Source: Postechiella sp039985655 (GTDB taxonomy: Bacteria > Bacteroidota > Bacteroidia > Flavobacteriales > Flavobacteriaceae). From it: DNA of 64,000 nt. Below the pieces are notes generated by a model, which worked only from the letters and a program-made list of their open reading frames with translations, was not told where the DNA came from and did no database searches. Positions 44,344-53,637 of the stretch are shown one piece after another. Location: NCBI GenBank assembly GCA_039985655.1, contig JBDWSF010000013.1, positions 1-64,000 of the forward strand. The letters run 5' to 3'. A program made the translations under genes and the position numbers. Numbering within the stretch: the first letter of the stretch is position 1; the number at the start of each line of letters is the position of its first letter.

Positions 44344-45219
44344 ATGAAATTCAATATTATTAAACTAACAATTTTATGTTGTGTTGCTTTTGTATCTACT
44401 AATGTCTTTGCTCAAGACGATTTTCAGGGCAAAGCCTATTATCAATCTAAAACCTCAGCCGATATGAGTCGATTTGAAAGAGAGGGTATGAGTGAAGATA
44501 TTAAAAAGCGAATAGCAGATCGCATGAAAAATATGTTTGAGAAAGAATATGTTCTTACATTTAATAAAACAGAGTCAATTTATAAAGAAGAAGAGAAATT
44601 AGCTGCTCCAACTCAAGGTGGTGGCGGTGGAAGATTTGCAAGTATGATGTCTAGTTTTGCACCAGGACTTCAGTATAAAAATGTAAAAGAGGCTGTGCTA
44701 TTGCAAGATCAAGAATTTTTTGGAAAGCAGTTCTTAATAAAAGATCCTTTAGAGAAATTAGAATGGGTAATGAGCGGGGAGACTAAACAAATTGGTAAAT
44801 ACATGTGTTTTAAAGCAACAACCCAAAAAGTAATTGCAGATTCAGGGATATCTAATTTTGGACCTCGAGGAAGAGGTGGAGATAATAATGATGACGCTGA
44901 AAAGAAGAAAGAAGAAGAGGCTAAAGAACCAAAAGCGGTAGAGGTAGTTGCTTGGTACACCATGCAGATTCCTGTAAATCAAGGCCCAGGAGACTATTGG
45001 GGATTGCCAGGTTTAATTTTAGAAATAAATGCTGGTAAAACCACCATTTTATGTTCTAAAATTGTTTTAAATCCAACAGAAAAAGACAATATCAAAAGAC
45101 CATCAAAAGGAAAAGAGGTTACGAAAGAAGAATACAATAAAATTGTAAAAAAGAAGACTGAAGAAATGCGCGAAAACTTTAGAGGCAGAGGTGGTCGAGG
45201 CGGCGGCGGAAGACGCTAG
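44344..45219 (+). CDS. GLPGLI-family secreted protein
   Basis: A 291-residue exported protein with signal peptide ending in STNVFAQ. It contains the name-giving motif WGLPGLILEI at about residues 219-228, after MQIPVNQGPGDY. Upstream is the typical LEWVMSGETKQIGKYMCFKA. It is rich in Gly, Arg and Lys at the C-terminus (RGRGGRGGGGRR), unusual for the family. GLPGLI proteins pair with TonB-type receptors, and one follows 54 bp downstream. The function is unknown; transport or metal-related roles are suspected. Confidence 0.92.
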   Translation: MKFNIIKLTILCCVAFVSTNVFAQDDFQGKAYYQSKTSADMSRFEREGMSEDIKKRIADRMKNMFEKEYVLTFNKTESIYKEEEKLAAPTQGGGGGRFASMMSSFAPGLQYKNVKEAVLLQDQEFFGKQFLIKDPLEKLEWVMSGETKQIGKYMCFKATTQKVIADSGISNFGPRGRGGDNNDDAEKKKEEEAKEPKAVEVVAWYTMQIPVNQGPGDYWGLPGLILEINAGKTTILCSKIVLNPTEKDNIKRPSKGKEVTKEEYNKIVKKKTEEMRENFRGRGGRGGGGRR

Positions 45220-45273
45220 TAAAATGTATTTCACTAAAAAAAAGCACATTTAACAAATCATCAATCATAAATT

Positions 45274-47982
45274 ATGAAATTAAAAATCACGCTGCTGTTA
45301 TTTCTAATAACAACAGCTGTCTTCGCTCAAATTAAATTAGAAGGCGTTGTAAAAGACAGTATTGGTAACCCTCTAGAACTAGCAAATGTGGTTGCTATAA
45401 ATCAAGAAACAAAAGCCTTAGATGCTTATGGTATAACAAATGTTGCAGGGCGTTATAAGTTAAGTCTTAAAAAGAATGCTACTTATAAGCTTCAAGTCAG
45501 TTATATAGGGATGACGACAGGCGAGGAGCTTTTCGATACTAAGGAATCTGCAGTAGATAAAGATTTTGTATTACAGCCAGATAATGCGCTTGACGCCATA
45601 GAATTAGTTTACGAAATGCCGGTTGTAGTAAAAGGAGATACATTAATTTATAATGCCGATTCTTTTAATAAAGGAACAGAAAGAAAACTAGGAGATGTTC
45701 TTGAAAATTTACCAGGCGTAGAAATTAATGATGACGGAGAAATAGAAGTAGAGGGTAAAGTCGTTACTAAAGTCATGGTAGAAGGTAAAGAGTTTTTTGA
45801 TGGCGATTCTAAATTAGCCACTCAAAATATTCCAGCGAATGCTGTAGATAAAGTGCAATTACTTAAAAATTTCGCAGAGGTAGGTCAGTTAAGTGGCGTT
45901 ACTAACAATCAAGATAATGTTGCTATCAATATTAAATTAAAAGAAGGTAAAAAGAATTTTTGGTTTGGGAATATAACTGCTGGTGGTGGTGCGTCTAATC
46001 AAAATGGACTTTATTTATTTCAGCCTAAACTATTTTATTATAGCCCAGAATACAGTATAAATACCATTACCGATTTAAATAATATTGGAGAAATAGCTTT
46101 TACACGTCGCGATTATTTCAATTTTACTGGAGGCTTTAGAAGCCCGAGTCGCGATAGTGGCACGAATATTAATTTAGGAAGTAATAATCTTGGTTTTCTA
46201 ACAGTTCAAAACAATAGAGCTAAAGATATCATTACGAAGTTTAGCGCAGCTAATTTTAGTTGGTCGCCAAACAAAGCTTTAGATTTAAGTGGATTTGCAA
46301 TCTTTTCTAATAGTAAAACAGAATTGCAAGAAAACAGAGATATTCAATATGTGGATTTAGTTAATGCCGACCGAGACGAAAGAACAGAGAGTAATACGTT
46401 GCAACGAAGTGATTTAGGGATGCTTAAATTATCGGCTAAATATAAACCGAATGCCAAAAACCAGTTAAATTATGATATTTTAGGTCGTATATCAAAAGAA
46501 TCTCAAGATCAAAATGTGGAATCAACACAGGTAGGTAATATAGTTGAATTTGAGAGTTCTAGTCCATATAGTATCAGTCAAAACTTAAATTACTACTACA
46601 CCCTTAACGAAACAAATATTTTTGCGGTAGAAGTACAGCATTTGTTACAAGATGAAGACCCTTTCTATAATGCAACATTAGAGGATAAAGATAAGTATGA
46701 AGACACGGCAAATATTTTAGGTTTAGATGGTGCGCAAGTTAATTATAATTTAGCTCAAGAAAAACGTATTAAGTCTAATCAAATGGACGCCAAGATTGAT
46801 TATTGGAACATACTAAATAATAAAAGTGATATTAATTTTACTTTAGGAACTATTTTAAGTAGTCAAAAATTCAATTCTAATATTTTTCAGTTTTTAGATG
46901 ATGATTCTGTTTTTGATACAACGCCAACCATTAATGATGGTTTAGATGAAAACGCTATTAAATACAATTTTAGCGACATCTATTTAGGCGCGCATTATAG
47001 ATTGAAATCGGGTATTTTTACCTTTACTCCAGGTGTGTCTGCGCATGCTTATAGTGCAAAAAATACTCAATTTAATATACAAGTAACGGATAATTTTTTT
47101 AGACTATTGCCTGATTTTAATATGAGAATGCAATTAAAAAAGAGTGAGCAACTTATTTTAAATTATGGGATGCAAACACAATTTACAGATGTTTCTAATT
47201 TTGCAAGAGGGCTTGTGCTTAATAGTTATAATGCTTTGTTTTATGGGGTTCCCGAGTTAGAAAGTGCTTTAACTCATAATTTGAGCTTGGTGTATTCAAG
47301 TTTTAATATGTTTAATTACACTAATGTTTTTGCTAGATTAAACTATAGTAAAACTGTAGATAATATAATAAATGATTCTAAATTTGAAGATATCGTTATT
47401 AGAGAGAGTTTTCCTGTTATTTCAATGTTTTCTGATGAAACCGCAAGTGCTAGCGGGCGTTTTCAACGTACGTTTGGTAAATTAAGAGCAAGCTTAAATG
47501 GTAATTTTAACTACTCTAAGCTTAATCGATTGGAAGAAGGTGATCCAACGGTTAATGAAAGTTTTTCGCAAACTTATAGAGCAGAATTAAGAACTAATTT
47601 TAAAACAGCACCAAACATCGAATTAGGTTACCGTTATAATATTCAAGATAATAATTTAGGAGATAGAAAAACAAAATTCTTTACAAAAGCACCTTCGGTT
47701 GAAGTTGATGCGCTTATCTTAAAATCGTTTACGTTAAAATCGGACTACTCATATAATAATTTTAGTGATGAAGCCGGTACACTTAATAGCTATGAGTTTT
47801 TAAATGCATCGCTATCCTATAAAAAAGATGCAGATGCTAAATTTGAATACGAGATTAAGGCGACCAACTTATTTGATACGAAATCTCAAAATAATGTAAA
47901 TACGGGAACCTTATCTGTAAGTGCGACGGAATATTTTATTCAGCCGTTATATGTCTCGTTTAGATTGCGTTACGAATTGTAA
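45274..47982 (+). CDS. TonB-dependent receptor-like outer-membrane protein
   Basis: A 902-residue protein. The signal peptide MKLKITLLLFLITTAVFAQ is followed by a CarboxypepD_reg-like domain (IKLEGVVKDSIGNPLELANV, residues about 20-100), then a plug-like domain (LGDVLENLPGVEINDDGEIE, VDKVQLLKNFAEVG) and a long beta-barrel to the end (YFIQPLYVSFRLRYEL). The plug and barrel place it in the OMP_b-brl_3 / TonB receptor class found beside GLPGLI genes. It has no TonB box that I can see. The pair likely imports or displays one substrate. Confidence 0.9.
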   Translation: MKLKITLLLFLITTAVFAQIKLEGVVKDSIGNPLELANVVAINQETKALDAYGITNVAGRYKLSLKKNATYKLQVSYIGMTTGEELFDTKESAVDKDFVLQPDNALDAIELVYEMPVVVKGDTLIYNADSFNKGTERKLGDVLENLPGVEINDDGEIEVEGKVVTKVMVEGKEFFDGDSKLATQNIPANAVDKVQLLKNFAEVGQLSGVTNNQDNVAINIKLKEGKKNFWFGNITAGGGASNQNGLYLFQPKLFYYSPEYSINTITDLNNIGEIAFTRRDYFNFTGGFRSPSRDSGTNINLGSNNLGFLTVQNNRAKDIITKFSAANFSWSPNKALDLSGFAIFSNSKTELQENRDIQYVDLVNADRDERTESNTLQRSDLGMLKLSAKYKPNAKNQLNYDILGRISKESQDQNVESTQVGNIVEFESSSPYSISQNLNYYYTLNETNIFAVEVQHLLQDEDPFYNATLEDKDKYEDTANILGLDGAQVNYNLAQEKRIKSNQMDAKIDYWNILNNKSDINFTLGTILSSQKFNSNIFQFLDDDSVFDTTPTINDGLDENAIKYNFSDIYLGAHYRLKSGIFTFTPGVSAHAYSAKNTQFNIQVTDNFFRLLPDFNMRMQLKKSEQLILNYGMQTQFTDVSNFARGLVLNSYNALFYGVPELESALTHNLSLVYSSFNMFNYTNVFARLNYSKTVDNIINDSKFEDIVIRESFPVISMFSDETASASGRFQRTFGKLRASLNGNFNYSKLNRLEEGDPTVNESFSQTYRAELRTNFKTAPNIELGYRYNIQDNNLGDRKTKFFTKAPSVEVDALILKSFTLKSDYSYNNFSDEAGTLNSYEFLNASLSYKKDADAKFEYEIKATNLFDTKSQNNVNTGTLSVSATEYFIQPLYVSFRLRYEL

Positions 47983-48115
47983 AGCGAATAGAGGGTTTAA
48001 TGATATGGTTTAGTAGTCTTTGAGAGATTTTATTTTGTTGAAAAATATATCGAGAAGTTGTCTCTATTTATTTTGCTCAATTCACAAATAATAATATATT
48101 TGCCATCGGTTTTGG

Positions 48116-48197
<82 letters not shown>

Positions 48198-48208
48198 TTA
48201 ACTCGAAA

Positions 48209-48233
48209 AGTCTGCTTTTGCAGACTTTTTTGA
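48209..48233 (+). terminator. Terminator after tRNA-Tyr
   Basis: AAAGTCTGC pairs with GCAGACTTT, followed by a T run. Confidence 0.85.
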
Positions 48234-48302
48234 TTTTACAGAAAACGAAAATGTTTTTTTTGAGTTCGTTTAACGATTGATATAAGCCCCATTTAACAGG
48301 GC

Positions 48303-50543
48303 TTATATAGCGTTGAAAGTCGATTTAATTATATTAGGAATTAATTTTTCTTCTAAAGAATGAACTTTGTTTCCCCCAATCCAAGTTTCAACAACCTGAA
48401 TTGATCTCATATTTAAATATGCTTTATAAGGCTCGTCCATTTCCATAGGGTTTTTTTCTAAAACCACGAAGTCTGCGAGCTTACCGATTAATAAAGAGCC
48501 TACTAACTTATCAGCATGACATTGGTAGGCTGCGTCTATGGTTACGGCTCTTAAGGCTTGATAAGTTGTTAAACATTCTTTTTTATTTAGTACAGATGAT
48601 ATTTTTAACTCATCAAAAGCTTTTTCTAGATTTTCATCCTTGGCGTGCCATTTGTCATAGTATTCTTTTGCTTTAGGAGAGGCTTCTAATACTCTGGTAA
48701 TGGCTTGCTCTGCATACCTTAATGGACCTAATGGACTTACGTTATTATCACTATGTAAACTTATTTTAAGGTCAGCACTAAGCGTAGATTGACATAAATC
48801 TAGATGAGTAGAGGCTTTATTATTTACGCTAACTTCGGTGCCGTTAGTTCCGTCAGGAAAAATATACCCATTAAATATATCCCCCCAATACCCTACATGT
48901 CCTATCAAGAAACTAGGCAGGATTTCTAGTTCTCCCATTGACTTGACTCCTTTTTCATTTAATAAAGAACAATGTTCTATTCTATTTCTTAAAGTTTTAA
49001 ATTTCTCTAGTGAAAGTTTTTTGTCAGGAAATTTATCATTACTAACGCCTTCTATTGATGCTTCATATGCTTCTATTGTTTTATTTACGATTTCATCTCC
49101 ATTAGCATGGATTATAACAGGCCAATCGTGTAAAAGAATTTTATTGATTAATTCTTTTCTATTTTTATCTGGATTATTTTCTCCATCCATCTCGGCTTGA
49201 TCCTTAAAGTTATCAATCCCATTTTCACATGGTGGGCATACATAATTATGAGATTGATAGCCCGTAAGTCCTTGGTTTGAACCATCGGATACAATTTTTA
49301 CACTTGCCCAATAAGCGTTAATATTTTCTTCATTAGGCTTTTCGAACTCATTATTTGCTTCAAAAAAACGATCTAATTGATCACCTGCTGTTTCTTTATC
49401 CGAGAAGATGTCATATAGAAAAGACATTCCTATCCGCATATCATGATTTTTATCCAAAAAAAGATCAGCCCATCCTTCATCTTCCTTAAAATTATATTTC
49501 ATGCCAGCATCATAAAGCATCGTAATTCCTTTTTCTCTAGCGGATTTCATATATGAATCAATAGCATCATTAACACACTCTCCTCCTTGTATCTCTTTCA
49601 GTTGTTGTTCATTTATCGCCATTAAAGCAGGTTCCATTTGAGTTAACTCATTTAGAACACCTCGACTCTTTCTAACCGAAGCAATATCTTTTTCGCCATA
49701 TTTGTTATCATTTTCCATATAGATACAAGTCGCATCTATTGCAGGCGTATTTAAGTATGCTGTATGCATTGAAGCACTTATTATTAAAATAGGAATAGCT
49801 TCACATTCATCTTGAAGATAATCAAAGAAGTCGCTGTCAAAACAGTTTTCGATTGTAATGTCACCATGATTATCAGGATTAGGATAAACGTCCCATATCA
49901 TAGATGGATCTATTCCATATCCAAGAAGCCAAAAAGATTTATTTTGCGTTTTGTTATAATTCTTTATTTTTTCTAAATTTTCAGATATAAGTTGTCTTAT
50001 ATCATGTTTATTATATTCAAGTTTAAGGAAGTCTCCCGTAAATGGAGAATAATCGTTGAAGAACTCTTGGTTTTCATTTTCGCTATTCTTGAAAGTTGTT
50101 TTCATGATTATAGAAGAGGGAACAATATGGCAATGTGGCTCAATTAATCCAGGAAGTATTGTTTTTTGACCTAATCTATTAATGTTAGAATTACTTATTG
50201 TATGTTGACTTATTCCAGAACTTAATAAAATTTCAATTTTAATTTGCTCCTCTGTCATGTCTTCTGTGTAATTTATTTTTCCTATCCATCTAACGCTATT
50301 TTCTTTTACTAACATAGCGTTAAAAAAATCAGAATAACTTTCTGGAACATGATCTTCCCCCCATATTTCCATAGGGTAAATTTTAGCATCAACAAAAATA
50401 TTATTTGGAAGAAGTTGATCTTCTTCTTCTTGTAAAGGAGTTACTTGTTTTAGTTTACGAACCTTAAGGTCTTTAATCAGTAAGTCAATTGCAGGGTGAT
50501 AGCATCCGCACCCAATTTTACATTCATGATTGTGTTTAGTCAT
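48303..50543 (-). CDS. YtcJ-like amidohydrolase
   Basis: A 746-residue metal-dependent hydrolase of the amidohydrolase superfamily (YtcJ/DUF-type, with a long insertion). Metal-binding segments are LPGLIEPHCHIV, VIIHANGDEIVNK, RIEHCSLLNEKG and ISLHSDNNVSPLGPL, with the closing signature GSLLIGKLADFVVLEKNP. The N-terminus has HECKIGCGCYHPA, a Cys/His cluster preceding the usual start, and there is no signal peptide. The substrate is unknown. Its length exceeds the usual 530-580 residues because of inserts. It is monocistronic. Confidence 0.85.
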   Translation of the reverse strand: MTKHNHECKIGCGCYHPAIDLLIKDLKVRKLKQVTPLQEEEDQLLPNNIFVDAKIYPMEIWGEDHVPESYSDFFNAMLVKENSVRWIGKINYTEDMTEEQIKIEILLSSGISQHTISNSNINRLGQKTILPGLIEPHCHIVPSSIIMKTTFKNSENENQEFFNDYSPFTGDFLKLEYNKHDIRQLISENLEKIKNYNKTQNKSFWLLGYGIDPSMIWDVYPNPDNHGDITIENCFDSDFFDYLQDECEAIPILIISASMHTAYLNTPAIDATCIYMENDNKYGEKDIASVRKSRGVLNELTQMEPALMAINEQQLKEIQGGECVNDAIDSYMKSAREKGITMLYDAGMKYNFKEDEGWADLFLDKNHDMRIGMSFLYDIFSDKETAGDQLDRFFEANNEFEKPNEENINAYWASVKIVSDGSNQGLTGYQSHNYVCPPCENGIDNFKDQAEMDGENNPDKNRKELINKILLHDWPVIIHANGDEIVNKTIEAYEASIEGVSNDKFPDKKLSLEKFKTLRNRIEHCSLLNEKGVKSMGELEILPSFLIGHVGYWGDIFNGYIFPDGTNGTEVSVNNKASTHLDLCQSTLSADLKISLHSDNNVSPLGPLRYAEQAITRVLEASPKAKEYYDKWHAKDENLEKAFDELKISSVLNKKECLTTYQALRAVTIDAAYQCHADKLVGSLLIGKLADFVVLEKNPMEMDEPYKAYLNMRSIQVVETWIGGNKVHSLEEKLIPNIIKSTFNAI

Positions 50544-50700
50544 TTTTTTGATATTAGATTAAGTGTGTTTTATTTATTTATAACCGAGTTATATGGGTAT
50601 GAAATCGTTTTTTATACCTGACATTAAACAAATATAGTTGAAAATTTTTACAAAATAAAGAGGTTTTGTATTACAAAATAAATTGTAAAACTCGTATAGT

Positions 50701-50837
50701 ATTAAGAATCCATTTTTAGTAATCAAAAACGTTTTTACGTTTATCAACGTAAACTAGCTTTTCCCAAGTAAACAACTCTACATTTAGTGTTACAGGTAAT
50801 CAGTTAGGTTGTTTAAAGGTTTTAGAAACCGTTTCAT
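50701..50837 (-). pseudogene. Decayed copy of the metK 3' end
   Basis: The minus strand encodes ETVSKTFKQPN, a stop, then LPVTLNVELFTWEKLVYVDK and RKNVFDY, which align with the last 39 or so residues of MetK (ETVSKTFKQPN, VELFTWEKL, YVDK). The similarity covers about 130 bp, including flanking AAGAATC after the stop. It contains an in-frame TGA and no start. The intact metK ends at 51745, about 0.9 kb away on the same strand. It is a displaced fragment, not a functional gene. Confidence 0.85.
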
Positions 50838-50893
50838 ATAACAGATCTGTAGAGTTCATGCAATTAGTTTAATACCGACAGCTTTAAAAACAT

Positions 50894-50921
50894 AACCACC
50901 GTTGAAAGACGGTGGTTTTTT
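50894..50921 (+). terminator. Orphan terminator hairpin
   Basis: AACCACCGT pairs with ACGGTGGTT, followed by a T run on the + strand. No + strand gene precedes it, so it may be a relic or the end of a small RNA. Confidence 0.65.
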
Positions 50922-51150
50922 GTAATAAAATAAACTAGATGTGCCAAGGGAACTTGTAAAAAATAAACATTGTTAAGTTTAGAGAAAACGTTATAAAAGT
51001 TTAAATGCTATAGCTCCTTGATACATCCTAATCTGGACAAGTCACTATTTTTAGTTTTTGTGAAAGTCCACTTTTGGTTACTTCTTTCTGTGTTTGGCTA
51101 TACGTCAATATTGCCACCATTCTTTTTTGTGAAAAGTATAAAGTCTATAC

Positions 51151-51480
51151 TTACAGTTGCTTTAAGCTATTCTTATATTCACTTAATCTTCTATCTGTAT
51201 TTTTAGCGCCTAAATCAATAGCCTTTTTATCGTATTTCTTGACGCTCTTTTTGTCTTTCATTTGTTTATATACATTTCCTAAAATATTATATGGTCTTGC
51301 TGTTTCAGGAGATTTATCGATATAATAAGTCATTAGCTTCATGGCCATTTTGGCATTGTTATTTTTTAAATAAAACGTAGCAAACATACTGGCGTGGTTA
51401 TAATGTGTAATGCTTAGCATATTTTTTCGTAAAAAATATTTAATATACTGATTGAAAGCATCATAGTTTTCATCGGACAT
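51151..51480 (-). CDS. Small TPR-like protein, possibly truncated
   Basis: A 109-residue protein made of two or three helical hairpins: ENYDAFNQYIKYFLRKN, then YNHASMFATFYLKNNNAKMA and ARPYNILGNVYKQMKDKKSV (the last is a convincing TPR). No signal peptide or enzymatic domain is seen. Such segments often form the C-terminal part of larger Bacteroidetes hydrolase or beta-lactamase-like proteins, so it may be a remnant. It lies between the metK fragment and metK, in the inserted stretch. Confidence 0.5.
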   Translation of the reverse strand: MSDENYDAFNQYIKYFLRKNMLSITHYNHASMFATFYLKNNNAKMAMKLMTYYIDKSPETARPYNILGNVYKQMKDKKSVKKYDKKAIDLGAKNTDRRLSEYKNSLKQL

Positions 51481-51689
51481 TGCAGTGAAAACAATACTTT
51501 TACATGAATATAGATAATCTGTTGTGTTTCTTTCCTCTGAAAATGATATTTAACTTTTCTATTCCTATAATACGATTCTAAATACTCGTTTTCTCCATTT
51601 GAAATCGTTTTAATTTAGAATTGGTATTATGCTCGACGTATAAACGAAGGTAGCTGAGAATTTAACAAAATCAAGTGTCGTAGTAGGTC

Positions 51690-51720
51690 AAAAAAGCCTC
51701 ATAAAATTAATTATGAGGCT
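51690..51720 (-). terminator. Terminator of metK
   Basis: AGCCTCATAA pairs with TTATGAGGCT; the A run at 51690-51695 is the T tract on the minus strand. Confidence 0.85.
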
Positions 51721-51744
51721 CAAAATATTATTAAGAATCAGTTT

Positions 51745-52998
51745 TTACAAACCAAAAACATCTTTTACTTTATCTACGTAATCTAATTTTTCCCAAGTAA
51801 ACAATTCTACATCTAGTGTTATAGATGCTCCATTAGGTTGTTTAAAGGTTTTAGAAACCGTTTCGTTTTTACGTCCCATATGTCCGTAAGCAGCAGTTTC
51901 ACTATATATTGGCAAACGTAATTTTAAACGTTCTTCTATAGCAAATGGGCGCATATCAAAAATTTGAGATACTTTTTCAGCAATCTCTCCATCCGTCATA
52001 TTAAAAGCACATGTGCCATAAGTGTCAACAAAAATTCCCATAGGTTCTACAACACCAATAGCGTAACTTACTTGTACTAAAATCTCATCTGCAACACCAG
52101 CCGCAACTAAGTTTTTAGCAATGTGACGTGTGGCATAAGCAGCACTTCTATCTACCTTACTGGGATCTTTTCCTGAGAAAGCACCACCACCGTGGGCACC
52201 TTTACCACCGTAAGTATCAACAATAATTTTTCGACCTGTTAACCCCGTGTCTCCATGAGGGCCTCCAATAACGAACTTTCCTGTTGGGTTAATGTGGTAT
52301 TTAATATCGTCGTTAAATAAATTACCAATAGTTTCTGGTAATTTAGAAATAACACGAGGTATTAAAATATCAACAATGTCTTTTCTAATTTTAGCAAGCA
52401 TCGCTTCATCTTCATCAAAATCGTCATGTTGCGTAGAAACAACAATCGCATCAATACGTTGCGGAACATTATCATCACTATATTCTATGGTTACCTGACT
52501 TTTAGAATCAGGTCTTAAATAAGCAATATCTTTATTTTCGCGACGTAAAGCAGCTAATTCTTTAAGAATTAAATGCGATAAGTCTAATGCCAAAGGCATA
52601 AAGTTTTCGGTTTCGTTGGTTGCGTAGCCAAACATCATGCCTTGATCACCGGCGCCTTGTTGCTCTTTGCTGCCACGATCTACACCTTGATTAATATCTT
52701 GAGATTGCTCGTGTATTGCAGAAAATACACCACACGAATTACCGTCAAACATGTATTCGCCTTTGGTATATCCAATTTTATTAATAGTATCTCTAGCTAT
52801 TTTTTGAACGTCTAAATAGGTGGTCGATCTAACTTCGCCAGCAAGTACGACTTGTCCTGTTGTTACAAGGGTTTCGCAGGCTACTTTCGAATCGACATCA
52901 AAAGCTAAAAAGTTATCAATTAAAGCATCACTAATTTGATCCGCTACTTTATCTGGGTGTCCTTCAGAAACACTTTCCGAAGTAAATAAATACGCCAT
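51745..52998 (-). CDS. metK: S-adenosylmethionine synthetase
   Basis: A 417-residue enzyme that makes SAM from methionine and ATP. It starts with MAYLFTSESVSEGHPDKVAD, where the histidine and GHPDK loop bind ATP. Further motifs are GAGDQGMMFGYATNE, GGPHGDTGLTGRKIIVDTYG and GGGAFSGKDPSKVDRSAAY (potassium and phosphate binding). Full length; cytoplasmic tetramer. Transcription probably begins near 53163, and a SAM-riboswitch-like leader lies between there and the start codon. A decayed copy of its 3' end lies about 0.9 kb downstream. Confidence 0.97.
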   Translation of the reverse strand: MAYLFTSESVSEGHPDKVADQISDALIDNFLAFDVDSKVACETLVTTGQVVLAGEVRSTTYLDVQKIARDTINKIGYTKGEYMFDGNSCGVFSAIHEQSQDINQGVDRGSKEQQGAGDQGMMFGYATNETENFMPLALDLSHLILKELAALRRENKDIAYLRPDSKSQVTIEYSDDNVPQRIDAIVVSTQHDDFDEDEAMLAKIRKDIVDILIPRVISKLPETIGNLFNDDIKYHINPTGKFVIGGPHGDTGLTGRKIIVDTYGGKGAHGGGAFSGKDPSKVDRSAAYATRHIAKNLVAAGVADEILVQVSYAIGVVEPMGIFVDTYGTCAFNMTDGEIAEKVSQIFDMRPFAIEERLKLRLPIYSETAAYGHMGRKNETVSKTFKQPNGASITLDVELFTWEKLDYVDKVKDVFGL

Positions 52999-53016
52999 TT
53001 AATTATGTTTTTAAGT

Positions 53017-53151
53017 AAGATTTGACGAGAACGTCGCAGGAAGTTTACACTGCCTTTAGCATTTTTTCTTGTGCTGAACTCGTTTCATTATCCTTTAATG
53101 ATTTTAAAAAACTAAATTCAGTACAAAGAGGTTGCAATCAGTCAAATCCTT
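53017..53151 (-). promoter_or_regulatory. Putative SAM riboswitch (S-box-like) in the metK leader
   Basis: In the mRNA sense (minus strand) an outer stem AAGGATTTGAC pairs with GTCAAATCTT (53141-53151 and 53017-53026, one bulge). GCAACC lies at 53135-53130, a long P3-like stem TTGTACTGAA/TTCAGCACAA (53126-53117, 53078-53069) follows, then TGCTAAAGGC and a P4-like stem GCAG/CTGC. GCAACC, P3, GGTGCTAAA, P4 is the order of the SAM-I core. The 5' P2/kink-turn strand of classical S-boxes is not evident, so it may be a variant. It precedes the SAM-synthesis gene. Confidence 0.65.
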
Positions 53152-53169
53152 CCTCTATTATTTGTTCGA

Positions 53170-53177
53170 CAAAAATA
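53170..53177 (-). promoter_or_regulatory. -7 box of the metK promoter (TATTTTTG)
   Basis: Matches TAnnTTTG on the minus strand and lies about 19 bp upstream of the riboswitch. Confidence 0.55.
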
Positions 53178-53268
53178 AAAAAATTAAATTAAAAGAGAGT
53201 TGATTTTTACTTTTTTCATGAATATGTTGGTGGTTAGATTTTTATTATGAATATTTGCCAAATCAATT

Positions 53269-53331
53269 ATGAATAAACAAATTTTAAATAAGGTAATTAT
53301 CGAAGTCATTGTGGCTATTTCACAGGGATAA
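53269..53331 (+). CDS. ilv leader peptide
   Basis: A 20-codon frame from ATG at 53269 to TAA at 53329-53331, too short for ordinary ORF calling. The peptide MNKQILNKVIIEVIVAISQG has five Ile, three Val and one Leu among 20 residues, i.e. nearly half branched-chain amino acids. Its stop codon overlaps the first base of a segment that can form an antiterminator (53331-53337). This is the layout of the Ile/Val leader peptides of enterobacterial ilv operons. Starved ribosomes should stall on these codons. The role is inferred from position and composition. Confidence 0.7.
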   Translation: MNKQILNKVIIEVIVAISQG

Positions 53332-53392
53332 GAAGGCGTTATTTAAATATGAAATAAATTTAAAGAGCCTTCTAGAAATAGAAGGCTCTTTT
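53331..53392 (+). terminator. Attenuator of the ilv operon
   Basis: The terminator is a 13-bp perfect stem AAAGAGCCTTCTA (53362-53374) with TAGAAGGCTCTTT (53379-53391) around GAAA, then TTT. The segment AGAAGGC (53331-53337) can instead pair with GCCTTCT (53367-53373) and block that stem. The two states are mutually exclusive and are positioned for control by a ribosome on the leader peptide. Confidence 0.75.
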
Positions 53393-53637
53393 ATTGTATG
53401 TTTTTTTGAAATTGAACATCATAAAAATATTCATTTAAACAGCTGAAATTTAGTTAATTACAGTGTTATTGGTGGTGTTGAATTTATTTTAATATTGCAA
53501 TAAAAAACGGGTATAATAACCTATTATTTTAATTTCGTTAATTGTTTTAATCGATTGCAGACTTTTTAACAAAAATCTTAAATCGTTATTGAATTAAAAA
53601 CTAAACAAGATAAAAGCATAAAATTTCTTTAAGAAAT

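Noticed and set aside
51018..51325. Two rightward ORFs near 51.0-51.3 kb
   Set aside because: Antisense to the TPR-like gene, hydrophobic by chance, no start context or homology pattern.
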